This document shows, piece by piece, positions 45,506 through 53,978 of a stretch of 64,000 nt of DNA (position 1 is its first letter; each line of letters opens with the position of its first letter). The stretch covers positions 3,379,501-3,443,500 of the forward strand of contig NZ_CP081966.1 of the NCBI RefSeq assembly GCF_019823065.1, written 5' to 3'. Under the pieces are notes generated by a model that saw nothing but the letters and a program-made list of their open reading frames with translations, was not told where the DNA came from and did not search any database. The stretch is from Pseudomonas mosselii. Its GTDB lineage: Bacteria > Pseudomonadota > Gammaproteobacteria > Pseudomonadales > Pseudomonadaceae. Both the position numbers and the translations under genes were made by a program.

Positions 45506-45934
45506 TCATACTTGACTATGTGTTCTAGCCTTTCGTGAGGTCATAAGCGTTTGGCACATAGTCGCCACTTCTGGGATGGCCGCAGCCAGCGTGGACAATA
45601 CTTGATGCATTTCCTGAGCATCTGGAAATGGATATACATCCAGGCTCATGGCAATCCTAAGCTTGCGCGGATCTTGCTGTTCTCTGAGCCACGTCTCGAC
45701 CTCACGCGTCATTGCCGAACCGTTATCGTTTGTTTGCCAAGCCAACAAATTGAAAAGTTCGGCCACCAGCTCTTCGGGCACTGTTCGGGGTATTTCTGCG
45801 AAGAGACGATTGGCTAGGTCAAGCTCGCCAAATACGCTTACCACGTCATGCACCGCGTCAAACGCCTGGGTGTATTCGGCTACGTTGCGCTCGATTTTAA
45901 TGATGTCGAGCGCTTGTTTTAGCGATGGGTGCAT
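45506..45934 (-). CDS. Hypothetical protein (142 aa), unrecognised
   Basis: 142 residues, acidic and mostly helical: ERNVAEYTQAFDAVHDVVSVFGELDLANRLFAEI, then PEELVAELFNLLAWQTNDNG and LRIAMSLDVYPFPDAQEMHQVL. No signal peptide or membrane segment. The shape and isolated position recall small immunity proteins of toxin systems, but no motif confirms that and no toxin gene is beside it. Codon use is less GC-biased than in the flanking core genes. I do not assign a family. Confidence 0.55.
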   Translation of the reverse strand: MHPSLKQALDIIKIERNVAEYTQAFDAVHDVVSVFGELDLANRLFAEIPRTVPEELVAELFNLLAWQTNDNGSAMTREVETWLREQQDPRKLRIAMSLDVYPFPDAQEMHQVLSTLAAAIPEVATMCQTLMTSRKARTHSQV

Positions 45935-46273
45935 ATAGTCATTCCATGGTGTTGCAGGAGTGTTTGACTATGCGGCCATGCAGACCCAAGGCATCGTCAG
46001 CGCGTTGAGCAGCGGTGTCGCAACGTCTCACACCTTAGAGGCAAGCGTTCAGGCCGAAAAGAATTATCTTATTACCTTTTTCAAGCGACCGCTTCTGGCC
46101 GACTTCTGCCTGTTCCCACCGTCTGCTCTGGGTCGAAAGCAGCCAGACACGGATAACTGCTCTCGTCCCATAGCTGCCCTTGGCGAAGCACAGATAACAG
46201 CCAGCAGCGGTCGACACAAACCAGCCCGGTACAGATAATCAACGTCTCACAGGGATGCCCGGGAACGAATGTC
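45935..46273. other. AT-richer intergenic region with hairpin repeat
   Basis: About 340 bp without a credible gene: the frames read here give short peptides of mixed, non-conserved composition. It contains one copy of the dispersed hairpin family (46126-46175) and a second partial inverted sequence (aacagccagcagcggtcgac at about 46195). Probably promoters of the flanking genes plus repeat DNA. Confidence 0.5.
46126..46175. repeat. Dispersed hairpin repeat, copy c
   Basis: CTCTGGGTCGAAAGCAGCC followed by CTCTCGTCCCATAGC, then GCCCTTGGCG; diverged copy of the family described at 44086. Confidence 0.6.
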
Positions 46274-46831
46274 ATGGACTGTCTATCGACGCTTATCACT
46301 GACCGGCTGGTTCTCACCCCCCTTCAGTTAGAGGATTCACCCATTATTCAGGAGCTGTTCCCCTGCTGGGAGGTGGTTCGCTATCTGGATCGTCGTGTCC
46401 CATGGCCGTATCCAGAAGACGGGGCGCTGATCTATGTCCGAGATATCGCCCTGCCTGCAATGGCAGCAGGTCGTGAATGGCACTGGATGATCCGCATGCG
46501 CGACGATGCTAGCTGCACCCTGGGTAGCATCAGTTTGTATGATCAGCCTGGAAACAACAGGGGCTTCTGGCTCGCACCACAGTGGTGGGGAAAGGGCTAC
46601 ATGCGCGAGGCATGCCGGATTATCAATGCCTATTGGTTCGAGACACTGTCGCGTCCGGTCATGCAGGTTCCCAAAGCTGTTGCCAATGACGCATCTCGCA
46701 AGGTCTCGACACATGAGGGTATGCGCTTGATAGACGTGCGGGCAGGAGATTTCGTATCTGGACGGATGGAGGTCGAAATATGGGAGATGACTCGTGCTGA
46801 CTGGTTAGAAAGATCGACTGCCAGTCGCTAG
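46274..46831 (+). CDS. GNAT-family N-acetyltransferase
   Basis: 185 residues. RimJ/RimL-like GNAT pattern: LITDRLVLTPLQLEDSPIIQELFP at the N-terminus, WHWMIRMRDDASCTLGSISLY, the acetyl-CoA segment FWLAPQWWGKGYMREACRII and NDASRKVSTHEGMRLI at the end. The loop motif Q/RxxGxG/A appears as QWWGKGYM. Substrate unknown. Located between two hairpin repeats and the pxpC-like gene, on the opposite strand from the latter. Confidence 0.8.
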   Translation: MDCLSTLITDRLVLTPLQLEDSPIIQELFPCWEVVRYLDRRVPWPYPEDGALIYVRDIALPAMAAGREWHWMIRMRDDASCTLGSISLYDQPGNNRGFWLAPQWWGKGYMREACRIINAYWFETLSRPVMQVPKAVANDASRKVSTHEGMRLIDVRAGDFVSGRMEVEIWEMTRADWLERSTASR

Positions 46832-46868
46832 TGCTTTACGTCAGAGGTTGAAGCGCGGGCAGCCGCCC

Positions 46869-46884
46869 CCGCACCGAAGTGCGG
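46869..46884 (-). terminator. Tetraloop hairpin at the end of the pxp/biotin operon
   Basis: On the minus strand CCGCAC-TTCG-GTGCGG, a 6-bp stem with a stable UUCG tetraloop, 23 bp past the pxpC-like stop. Likely terminator although no U-tract follows. Confidence 0.45.
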
Positions 46885-46907
46885 CGTTGGCTTGCCATTT
46901 TGGCTTT

Positions 46908-47882
46908 TCAGGAAGGGAACAGCTTGCTCAGACAGCTGAACTTTTTCTTATAGGAACGTCGGGCTTGCAGCGCCTCTTCCAGCGTCACCGCAACGAAGCG
47001 GGCCTTCTGGTTGGGTTGCATCTGGCCGACCAGGTCGAGGTCGGCGCTGATCACCGTGCCGATCATCGCGTAGCCGCCACCGGACACCGCATCGCGGTGC
47101 AGGATGATCGGCTCGAGCCCTGCCGGCACCTGGATCGAGCCGATCGGGTAGCAGCTGTCGACGATGTTCGAAGGGTCGGAGCCAGCGCCGAACGGCTGCT
47201 CGCGAGGCTGGAAGCTCAGCGGGCTGCCACCCTTGAAGCGGTAGCCGATGCGATCTGCCTCCGAACCGACGGTCCAGGCTTCGGCAAAAAAGCTGTCCGC
47301 CGCCGCCAGGGTCAGGCGGTCGTAGTACAGCCCCGGCACCACCCGCAGGGTGATCTCCCCTCCCAGAGACTGACGCAACGCCATGGGCAGACTCGCCCCG
47401 GCACTCCCCTTGCCGCTGGCGGTGCCGATCGGCAGTTCATCACCCATCACCAGCCTGCGCCCCTGAAAGCCACCCAGCGCCCCCAGTGCGTAGGTGGAAC
47501 GACTGCCGAGCACCACCGGCACATCGATACCGCCGGCCACCGCCAGATAAGCCCGCGCGCCAGCCTTGGGGAAGTCGAAACGCAGCACTTGTCCGGCCTT
47601 CACTTCGAAGGCGGTGTCCAAGTGCATGTCCACGCCATCGACCTTCGGCGTCATCTGCGCACCACATACCGCTACCAGGGCGTCCTGCTGAAATTCCAGC
47701 TCCGGCCCCAGCAAGGTGCATTCCAGCGCCGCCGAATTGGCCGGGTTGCCCACCAACTGGTTGGCCGCGCTCAGGGCGTACTGGTCCAGCGCCCCGGAAG
47801 GCGGGATACCCAGGTGGTAGTAGCCCTCGCGGCCGAGGTCCTGCACCGAGGTGGCCAGACCGGGTTTGAGCACTTTGATCAT
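46908..47882 (-). CDS. pxpC: Biotin-dependent carboxyltransferase-family / 5-oxoprolinase subunit C (PxpC/KipA-like)
   Basis: 324 residues. The opening MIKVLKPGLATSVQDLGREGYYHLGIPPSGALDQYAL is the KipA/PxpC/UcaA signature, and the block ALECTLLGPELEF with the Gly-rich loops is conserved. This is the larger half of the allophanate-hydrolase-like fold found in the carboxyltransferase domain of urea carboxylase and in 5-oxoprolinase. Its start overlaps the pxpB stop by 4 bp (ATGA), so the two are translated together and probably form a heterodimer. It closes the operon. Confidence 0.85.
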   Translation of the reverse strand: MIKVLKPGLATSVQDLGREGYYHLGIPPSGALDQYALSAANQLVGNPANSAALECTLLGPELEFQQDALVAVCGAQMTPKVDGVDMHLDTAFEVKAGQVLRFDFPKAGARAYLAVAGGIDVPVVLGSRSTYALGALGGFQGRRLVMGDELPIGTASGKGSAGASLPMALRQSLGGEITLRVVPGLYYDRLTLAAADSFFAEAWTVGSEADRIGYRFKGGSPLSFQPREQPFGAGSDPSNIVDSCYPIGSIQVPAGLEPIILHRDAVSGGGYAMIGTVISADLDLVGQMQPNQKARFVAVTLEEALQARRSYKKKFSCLSKLFPS

Positions 47883-48751
47883 GCCAGCACCTCCTGCAGA
47901 GACTTGGGATAACCGATCGGGTCGGCGAGGAACGCATCGAGCGAGAACTCCACTGGACGGATGCGCAGATCAAAACGCCCGGCTTCGACCTCGGCCACGG
48001 CGTGATCATAGGCATCGCGGTCCATTGGCTTGAACTGCACGATGTCGCCGGGGCGGAAGAACACCATGTGTTCCTTCAGGTACGCCAGGTTCTGCTGCGG
48101 GTCGTAGATCGGTGCCGGAGTGACGCCAAACATCTGGTAGCCACCGGCGCCACGTACCGAGTAAATGCAACCGAAGCAGCCGCCATGGCCCAGGGTCAGT
48201 TTCGGTGTGTCGGTGCGGGGTCGCAGGTACTTGGGCACCTGCAATTGCCGTTCGCGCTCGACCATCTGGAACATGAACGGCAGGCCCGCCACGAAGCCCA
48301 CCATCGAAACGAACCACGGCGCGCCACTGTGGGCGGCGATGAACGCCTCGACGTCGGCCAAGCCATTGATGCGCGCAGCGTACTCCAAGTCCGTGGCATT
48401 CGGGTCCTGGTGGCGGTCGCGAAAGCGCATCAGGGTTTCGTGGGTCCAGGGATCGTTGTAGAGCACCGGGATCTCGATGATCCGGGTGTGCAGGGTGCGC
48501 TCGGCCACGGCCTGGGCCTCGGCCCCCTTCACTGCTTCAAGCAGATCTGCCGGCGCGATGCGATCCGGGTCAAAGCGGATCTGGAACGAGGCGTTGGCCA
48601 AGCACACGTCGAGCACGCCATCGAGGGCCAGACGCTCCACCGCGCGGGTGACCGCCATGCCCTTGAAGAAGGCCTCAAGGGACATGCTGTCGCTGACTTC
48701 GGCAAACAGATGTTCGTCGGCGCCAAAGCTGTAGCGAATCGGACTGCTCAT
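47879..48751 (-). CDS. pxpB: 5-oxoprolinase subunit B / KipI-like protein
   Basis: 290 residues. The KipI/PxpB core is present: YSFGADEHLFAEVSD at the start, RIIEIPVLYN, GFVAGLPFMFQMVERER and the Gly-rich stretch LGHGGCFGCIYSVRGAGGYQMFG. Together with PxpC it makes the active-site half of 5-oxoprolinase or, in fused urea carboxylase, the carboxyltransferase domain. The N-terminus carries about 70 residues beyond the shorter E. coli-type PxpB. It overlaps both neighbouring genes by 4 bp. Confidence 0.83.
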   Translation of the reverse strand: MSSPIRYSFGADEHLFAEVSDSMSLEAFFKGMAVTRAVERLALDGVLDVCLANASFQIRFDPDRIAPADLLEAVKGAEAQAVAERTLHTRIIEIPVLYNDPWTHETLMRFRDRHQDPNATDLEYAARINGLADVEAFIAAHSGAPWFVSMVGFVAGLPFMFQMVERERQLQVPKYLRPRTDTPKLTLGHGGCFGCIYSVRGAGGYQMFGVTPAPIYDPQQNLAYLKEHMVFFRPGDIVQFKPMDRDAYDHAVAEVEAGRFDLRIRPVEFSLDAFLADPIGYPKSLQEVLA

Positions 48752-50121
48752 GCTGCACCTCCACTGCGGCGCTCGGCCAGCCAGGTTTCCAACGTGCCGG
48801 TGTGGAAATCGGCGGTGTGCAACCAGGGTTGCTCCAGCAGTTCCCCATGCAACGACAAGGTGCTGGCCATGCCGGTGAGCGTGGTCTGCTCGACCGCCAG
48901 TCGCGCGCGGGCCAGGGCTTCGGCGCGGTCACGGCCATGAACAATCAGCTTGGCCAGCAGCGAGTCATAGTAGGGCGGCACCCGGTAGCCTTCATACAGA
49001 TGACTGTCGACCCGCACGCCCTCGCCTTGTGGCCAGTTCAGCGCTTGCACAAGCCCTGGGCTTGGGAAGAAATCCCGTGCGGGGTCTTCGGCGTTCAGGC
49101 GCATCTGCAGGGCCGCGCCGTTGATTGCGATATCGCTCTGCTTGAGTCCCAGTGGCTCGCCACCGGCAATGCGCAGCATGGCCTGGACCAGATCGATACC
49201 GGTGATCAGCTCGCTGACCGGGTGTTCTACCTGGATCCGTGTGTTCATCTCGATGAAGAAAAACTCGCCGGTGGCGTCATCGTACAGATACTCAAGGGTG
49301 CCGGCGCCCTTGTATCCCAGCGCCTCGGTCAGGCGCACGGCGCTCGCGCACAGAGACTCGCGCTGCTGGGCATCGAGGATCGGTGACGGCGCTTCTTCGA
49401 AGATCTTCTGGCGGCGGCGTTGCAGCGAACATTCGCGCTCGAACAGGTGCACCGCCTGCTTGCCGTCGCCCAGCACCTGCACTTCGATATGCCGGGCCTT
49501 GCCGATGAAGCGCTCCAGATACACCGCGCCATTGCCAAAGGCGGCCTGGGCTTCGCGCTGGGAACGGGGGAATTCTTCGCGCAACTGTTGCGGGTTTTCC
49601 GCCAGGCGAATGCCGCGTCCACCGCCTCCGGCCGAGGCCTTGATCAGCAGCGGGAAACCGACGGATCTGGCGGCCTCGAGCGCCGACTCCACATCGAACA
49701 GTTCATCGGCAGAACCGGGCACCACCGGCACGCCCGCCGCTTGCGCGGTGCGCCGGGCTTCGGCCTTGTCACCCATGCGGCGGATGGTCTCGGGGCTTGG
49801 GCCGACGAAAATCGCGCCAGCGGCGAGTACCGCTTCGGCGAATTCGGCGTTTTCCGAAAGAAAGCCATAACCGGGGTGCACCGCAGTGGCCCCGGTGGCC
49901 TTCAGGGCACCGAGCAAGGCCTCGACATTGAGGTAGCTCTTGTCAGCGCGGGCCGGGCCAAGGATGTGTACTTCGTCGGCCATGCGCGCGGCCTGGGAAT
50001 CGACGTCTGCTTCGCTGCACGCTGCCACGGTTGGAATCCCGAGCGCTTTCGCGGCACGGATGATCCGCACGGCGATCTCGCCACGGTTGGCGATCAGCAG
50101 TTTACCAATGCCTTGAGTCAT
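48748..50121 (-). CDS. Biotin carboxylase (AccC-like) of the pxp cluster
   Basis: 457 residues from the ATG at 50121 (GAGGG site); earlier in-frame Met codons run into the carrier gene. An ATP-grasp biotin carboxylase: KLLIANRGEIAVRIIRAAKALG, HPGYGFLSENAEFAEA, the Gly-rich ATP loop KASAGGGGRGIR and the catalytic EMNTRIQVEHPVSELITG. It carboxylates biotin on a carrier with bicarbonate and ATP. The cluster (carrier 10 bp upstream, PxpB/PxpC genes downstream with 4-bp overlaps) indicates a dedicated, non-AccC role in a split urea-carboxylase-like enzyme. Confidence 0.88.
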   Translation of the reverse strand: MTQGIGKLLIANRGEIAVRIIRAAKALGIPTVAACSEADVDSQAARMADEVHILGPARADKSYLNVEALLGALKATGATAVHPGYGFLSENAEFAEAVLAAGAIFVGPSPETIRRMGDKAEARRTAQAAGVPVVPGSADELFDVESALEAARSVGFPLLIKASAGGGGRGIRLAENPQQLREEFPRSQREAQAAFGNGAVYLERFIGKARHIEVQVLGDGKQAVHLFERECSLQRRRQKIFEEAPSPILDAQQRESLCASAVRLTEALGYKGAGTLEYLYDDATGEFFFIEMNTRIQVEHPVSELITGIDLVQAMLRIAGGEPLGLKQSDIAINGAALQMRLNAEDPARDFFPSPGLVQALNWPQGEGVRVDSHLYEGYRVPPYYDSLLAKLIVHGRDRAEALARARLAVEQTTLTGMASTLSLHGELLEQPWLHTADFHTGTLETWLAERRSGGAA

Positions 50122-50131
50122 GGTTGTGCCC

Positions 50132-50377
50132 TCACGCATCTTCGAGTGTCGCGATGACCTGACCCGGCTCCACCGGATCACCGTCTTCGACCAGAAATGC
50201 GTCCAGACGCCCTGCCGTACCCGCGGTCAGTTCGGAAAACTGCTTCATGACCTCGATCAGGCCAATCACCGTGTCGGCACTGACGTTGGCACCGGCCTCG
50301 ACGTAGTTCGGCGATTCCGGGGTGGCTTTGCGGTAGAAAGTTCCCGGCAATGGGGTGATGACGGTGTGCTGCGCCAT
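50132..50377 (-). CDS. Biotin carboxyl carrier protein of the pxp cluster
   Basis: 81 residues, only the lipoyl/biotinyl domain, far shorter than AccB. PGTFYRKATPESPNYVEAGANVSADTVIGLIEVMKQF gives the beta-hammerhead and the biotinylation motif EVMK (Lys45). The usual MKM/MKL ending is MKQ here, a variant seen in urea-carboxylase-associated carriers. It stands between pxpA (94 bp) and the biotin carboxylase gene (10 bp). Modification by the host biotin ligase is assumed. Confidence 0.87.
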   Translation of the reverse strand: MAQHTVITPLPGTFYRKATPESPNYVEAGANVSADTVIGLIEVMKQFSELTAGTAGRLDAFLVEDGDPVEPGQVIATLEDA

Positions 50378-50471
50378 GTCTGTTCCTCTTGGAATAGTTG
50401 TAGAAAGGCAGGCAAAAAATCTGTGTATCGAGCAAACCCTGGCGTCTGCGTGCCAGGTGTCGTCGGTGGCT

Positions 50472-51230
50472 TTAGCGCGGTGCGCGCACCTCGATCCCCG
50501 CGCCATCGAGTGCTTTACGGGTGGCCTCGACCAGTGCCAAGGCACCGGGTGTATCGCTGTGCAAGCAGATGGAGTCGAACTCGATCGCCAGGTCTTCACC
50601 TTCCACCGTGCGCACCACGCCCTCCTGACAGGCACGCAGGACCCGCGCAGCGACCTGCGCGGGGTCGTAGGCACGCACATTGCGGGTGAAGACGATGGAG
50701 CCGCTGATGTCGTATTCGCGGTCGGCATAGAACTCGCGGATCACGGGCTGGCCGAGCTCAGTGGCGATACGCCAGATCGTCGAGTCGGGCATGCAATACA
50801 GCAGCAGTTCAGGCTCGAGGCGCTGCAGGTTTTCCACCAGCAAGCGCGCCGCTTCTTCGTCCCGGGCCAGGTGCATGTACAGCGCACCGTGCGGTTTGAT
50901 GTGCTGCAGGGCCACGCCTTGCGCTCGGGCGAGCTCACGCAGGGCCCCCAGCTGGTACAGCATGTCGTCCACCAGCTCCTGGGCCGATGCATGGATGTGG
51001 CGGCGGCCGAACCCGACCAGGTCGCGAAAGCCCGGATGGGCACCGACGGCCACGCCCAGGCGCTTGGCCTGCTCGACCGTGCGGCGCATGGTGCCGGGGT
51101 CGCCGGCATGGAAACCGGTGGCGATGTTGGCCGAGCTGATGAAGCCCATCAGTTCGTTGTCGACCCCGTCGCCGATCGTCCACGGACCGAAGCCTTCGCC
51201 CATGTCCGAATTGAAATCTACTGCCTGCAT
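50472..51230 (-). CDS. pxpA: 5-oxoprolinase subunit A / LamB-YcsF family (PxpA-like)
   Basis: 252 residues from the ATG at 51230 (AGGAG site 9 nt upstream); a start 39 bp earlier is weaker. Family blocks are [48 protein letters not shown] and [11 protein letters not shown], as in PxpA, the subunit that is combined with PxpB and PxpC for ATP-dependent opening of 5-oxoproline. First gene of the leftward operon and divergent from the LysR gene. Confidence 0.86.
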   Translation of the reverse strand: MQAVDFNSDMGEGFGPWTIGDGVDNELMGFISSANIATGFHAGDPGTMRRTVEQAKRLGVAVGAHPGFRDLVGFGRRHIHASAQELVDDMLYQLGALRELARAQGVALQHIKPHGALYMHLARDEEAARLLVENLQRLEPELLLYCMPDSTIWRIATELGQPVIREFYADREYDISGSIVFTRNVRAYDPAQVAARVLRACQEGVVRTVEGEDLAIEFDSICLHSDTPGALALVEATRKALDGAGIEVRAPR

Positions 51231-51304
51231 GACACGTGCTCCTGACGCTTGTGACTTCATGCAGAGCACGTTAAGTTCCAGCCACCCCCTTGGGAAGATC
51301 TATT

Positions 51305-51334
51305 ATCTGAGGGGGCATCTTCTGAAAATCAGAT
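51305..51334. promoter_or_regulatory. Dyad in the pxpA-LysR divergent region
   Basis: ATCTGA at 51305-51310 and TCAGAT at 51329-51334 form an inverted repeat with an 18-bp spacer, preceded by AGATCTATT. The site lies 22 bp upstream of the LysR start and 75 bp before pxpA. Suitable as a LysR binding region; not proven. Confidence 0.4.
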
Positions 51335-51355
51335 ACCTCATCAAGCGGAGTGTTC

Positions 51356-52273
51356 ATGTCACTGACCCTGCGCCAGGTTCGCTACTTCGTCGCCACGGCC
51401 GAGATCGGGCAAATCTCCCAAGCTGCGATTCATCTGAATATTTCCCAGTCGGCGGTGACCACTGCAATCAAGGAACTGGAGGGCATGCTCGGCACGCTAC
51501 TGTTCCAGCGCTCGGCCCAGGGCATGAGCCTGACCGATGCCGGACGGCACTTTCTCAATCGGGCCTACGTGATCTTGCGCAGCGTCGAGGACGCCCTCAA
51601 CAGCCCACTGCCGGACGTTCGCGCCACCGGCCTGTTGCGGGTAGCGGCCAGTTACACGGTGATCGGTTACTTCCTGCCCCATCACCTGCAACGCCTGGAA
51701 CACTGGCACCCGGACGTGGCCATCGAAGTGCACGAACGGGAGCGCCAGGCCATCGAGCAAGGCCTGCTCGAAGGCGAATTCGACATGGCGGTGGTGCTGA
51801 CCTCGAACCTGACCCACCCGGACATCGTCTCGAAAACCCTGTTCAATTCCGAGCGCCGGCTGTGGCTGCCCAGCCATCACCCGCTGTGCGAGCGCTCGGC
51901 CGTGAGCCTTGCCGACGTCACACAGGAGCCGTTCATCCTGCTTACCGTCGACGAAGCCGAACAAAGCGCCATGCGCTACTGGGAACATGCCCAGCAGCAG
52001 CCCAACGTGCGAATCCGCACCAGCTCTGTGGAGGCAGTGCGCAGCATGGTGGCCAACGGCAGCGGCGTGGCGATCCTCTCCGACCTGGTACATCGCCCCT
52101 GGTCGCTGGAAGGTAAACGCATCGAAACGGTGACCATCACCGACAAGGTCACCCCCATGAGCGTCGGCCTGGCCTGGCATCGCGAGCGGGAATTCAGCCC
52201 GGCGATGCACGCGTTCCACCATTACTTCCACGATGCATTCCTGGCGCCGCAACAACTTTCCGCACGGCGTTGA
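51356..52273 (+). CDS. LysR-family regulator divergent from the pxp cluster
   Basis: 305 residues from the ATG at 51356 (GGAG site). N-terminal winged helix-turn-helix (LRQVRYFVATAEIGQISQAAIHLNISQSAVTTAIKELE), then a LysR effector domain (about 90-295). The pxpA gene points away from it across 125 bp, the standard layout for a LysR gene and its target operon. The inducer is probably the substrate of the pathway or an intermediate. Confidence 0.86.
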   Translation: MSLTLRQVRYFVATAEIGQISQAAIHLNISQSAVTTAIKELEGMLGTLLFQRSAQGMSLTDAGRHFLNRAYVILRSVEDALNSPLPDVRATGLLRVAASYTVIGYFLPHHLQRLEHWHPDVAIEVHERERQAIEQGLLEGEFDMAVVLTSNLTHPDIVSKTLFNSERRLWLPSHHPLCERSAVSLADVTQEPFILLTVDEAEQSAMRYWEHAQQQPNVRIRTSSVEAVRSMVANGSGVAILSDLVHRPWSLEGKRIETVTITDKVTPMSVGLAWHREREFSPAMHAFHHYFHDAFLAPQQLSARR

Positions 52274-52354
52274 AAGCAAGCAAATGCCCCTCATCCATCA
52301 GGCCAATCATGCCCCGCGCCCTCCTGCATTCTTGTCGCTACCCAATTAATCCCA

Positions 52355-52374
52355 TATGATACTAAGTCTCATTT
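52355..52374 (+). promoter_or_regulatory. Fur-box-like site upstream of the second ECF sigma gene
   Basis: ATATGATACTAAGTCTCATTT, in reverse AATGAGACTTAGTATCATAT, resembles the Fur consensus with an AATGAGA half. Located 22-41 bp upstream of the sigma start. Suggests iron repression. Confidence 0.55.
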
Positions 52375-52395
52375 GCACCAATTTCGTGACAGCTC

Positions 52396-52899
52396 ATGGC
52401 ATCTATCGATACCGCTCAGCTCACTGCTCTTTACCAACAGCAACACCGCTGGTTGCGTAGTTGGCTGTATCGGCAATTGAGCTGCTCACACCGCGCCGCT
52501 GATTTGATGCAGGACACCTTCATGCGCCTGTTGGCCAGCAACGAGGCGCTTGAGATCCGCCAGCCTCGGCCTTTGCTGGCCAAGGTGGCACGCAGTGTCC
52601 TGTCCAACCACTACCGCCGCGCACGCCTGGAAAAAGCCTATCTGGATGCGCTCCAGACCGAAGACAAAAGCGTGCTGCCGGACCTAGCGACCCAACTGAT
52701 TATTTTCGAGACGCTGGTTCGACTCGACGAAGCACTGTGCGAACTGGATGTCGCCGTCAAAAAGGCTTTTCTCTGGTCACAACTCGATGGGCTCAGCCAC
52801 GCAGATATTGCCGAGCGACTGGGTATTTCAATCGCTACCGTCAAGCGCCATATCATCAAGGCGGGTGCGCGATGCATGCTGGTGACGGAAGCACTGTAA
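52396..52899 (+). CDS. FecI-family ECF sigma factor of cell-surface signalling system 2
   Basis: 167 residues. Region 2 (LYQQQHRWLRSWLYRQLSCSHRAADLMQDTFMRLL) and region 4 (LDGLSHADIAERLGISIATVKRHIIKA) are intact. The stop overlaps the FecR start (TAATG), so the two are coupled. Function parallels that of system 1: transcription of the downstream TonB receptor when its siderophore is bound. Confidence 0.88.
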   Translation: MASIDTAQLTALYQQQHRWLRSWLYRQLSCSHRAADLMQDTFMRLLASNEALEIRQPRPLLAKVARSVLSNHYRRARLEKAYLDALQTEDKSVLPDLATQLIIFETLVRLDEALCELDVAVKKAFLWSQLDGLSHADIAERLGISIATVKRHIIKAGARCMLVTEAL

Positions 52900-53897
52900 T
52901 GACTATCACCGCCAACGCCTTTGGCCGAGAATCCTCGCTATCGCCAAAAATGTGTGAGGAGGCGATGGAGTGGTGGCTCGATATGCAGGAGGCCAATTTC
53001 GATTCACCCGCACAGGCCGCATTCATGGCGTGGCGTAGTGAACACCCCTTGCATGAACTGGCCTGGGAAAAAGCCTTGGAGTTGGGGGCGCAGTTCGATT
53101 CATTGCGCACCCAAGGCGATCCAGACCTCGCCCGACAGGCCCTGTTGCTTCCCTCCCAGGAAGGGCTGAGCAGGCGTCGGGCAATAAAGGGCCTGGCCTT
53201 GCTGTTGGCTGCAGGTACCGGTGCCTGGCTGAGTCGAGACAGCGAGTTGATGTCGCGCATGAGTGCCGACTACACCACGGGCGTGGGCGAGCGCCGACGT
53301 GTTGCGCTGGCCTCGGATCTGTCGCTTGAACTCAATACCCGTAGCGCAATAAATGCTCGCACGGCTGACCAGCGCTGGCACCTTCGATTACTCAGCGGCG
53401 AGGTCCTGATCAACACCGCCTTGAACCCGGCGCTGTTTATCGAAACCGCACAGGTTCGGGCGCAGGCGTCCTCGGCGCGTTTCACAATGCGGCAGTTTGA
53501 CAATGGCTCAACCCAGCTGGCGATCTATCATGGCTCGCTTGAAATAAGCCCGACCCAAGCCAACCTCTGGACCACTCTGCAAGCCGGGCAGCTGGCGCGT
53601 TTCGGGCCGTTCGGGATACTCGATCAGGGGGCAATGCAAGCATCCTCTCCCGCCTGGGCCGAAGGCATGATCGTCGCCAACGGCCAACCGCTCAAGGCGT
53701 TTCTCGACGAACTTGGCCGGTATCGCCATGGGCATCTTGGGTGCGACGCCGCCCTGGCCAACCTGCGCGTATGGGGCACCTACCCGCTGGCAGACAGCGA
53801 TCGAATCATCGATGCCGTCGCCCACACACTGAAACTGGATGTACAGCGTTTCACTCGCCTGTGGGTCAACTTGCGTCCCCTGCCCGCTAACGTTTGA
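52899..53897 (+). CDS. FecR-type anti-sigma factor of system 2
   Basis: 332 residues starting in the overlap at 52899. An N-terminal cytoplasmic domain (EEAMEWWLDMQEANFDSPAQAAFMAWRSEHPLHELAWEKA) is followed by a membrane helix (about 95-112, AIKGLALLLAAGTGAWLS) and a periplasmic domain with SLELNTRSAINART and the C-terminal AFLDELGRYRHGHLG. As in system 1, it transmits the signal from the receptor to the sigma factor. Some motifs are more diverged than in the first copy. Confidence 0.87.
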   Translation: MTITANAFGRESSLSPKMCEEAMEWWLDMQEANFDSPAQAAFMAWRSEHPLHELAWEKALELGAQFDSLRTQGDPDLARQALLLPSQEGLSRRRAIKGLALLLAAGTGAWLSRDSELMSRMSADYTTGVGERRRVALASDLSLELNTRSAINARTADQRWHLRLLSGEVLINTALNPALFIETAQVRAQASSARFTMRQFDNGSTQLAIYHGSLEISPTQANLWTTLQAGQLARFGPFGILDQGAMQASSPAWAEGMIVANGQPLKAFLDELGRYRHGHLGCDAALANLRVWGTYPLADSDRIIDAVAHTLKLDVQRFTRLWVNLRPLPANV

Positions 53898-53978
53898 AAT
53901 TTTTTCGTCCTCGATGAGCCGTTTTGATTTCTGGCGAGACTCATAGGCCATACATCAAAAATCATCGGGAAACTTCAC

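Noticed and set aside
44086..46175. Integron-type cassette array (single small genes separated by hairpins)
   Set aside because: The hairpins lack the GTTRRRY core sites of attC, the genes are on both strands, and no integrase is present.
45960..46238. 92-residue plus-strand frame between the hypothetical and GNAT genes
   Set aside because: It runs through a hairpin repeat, has no ribosome site and no recognisable composition.
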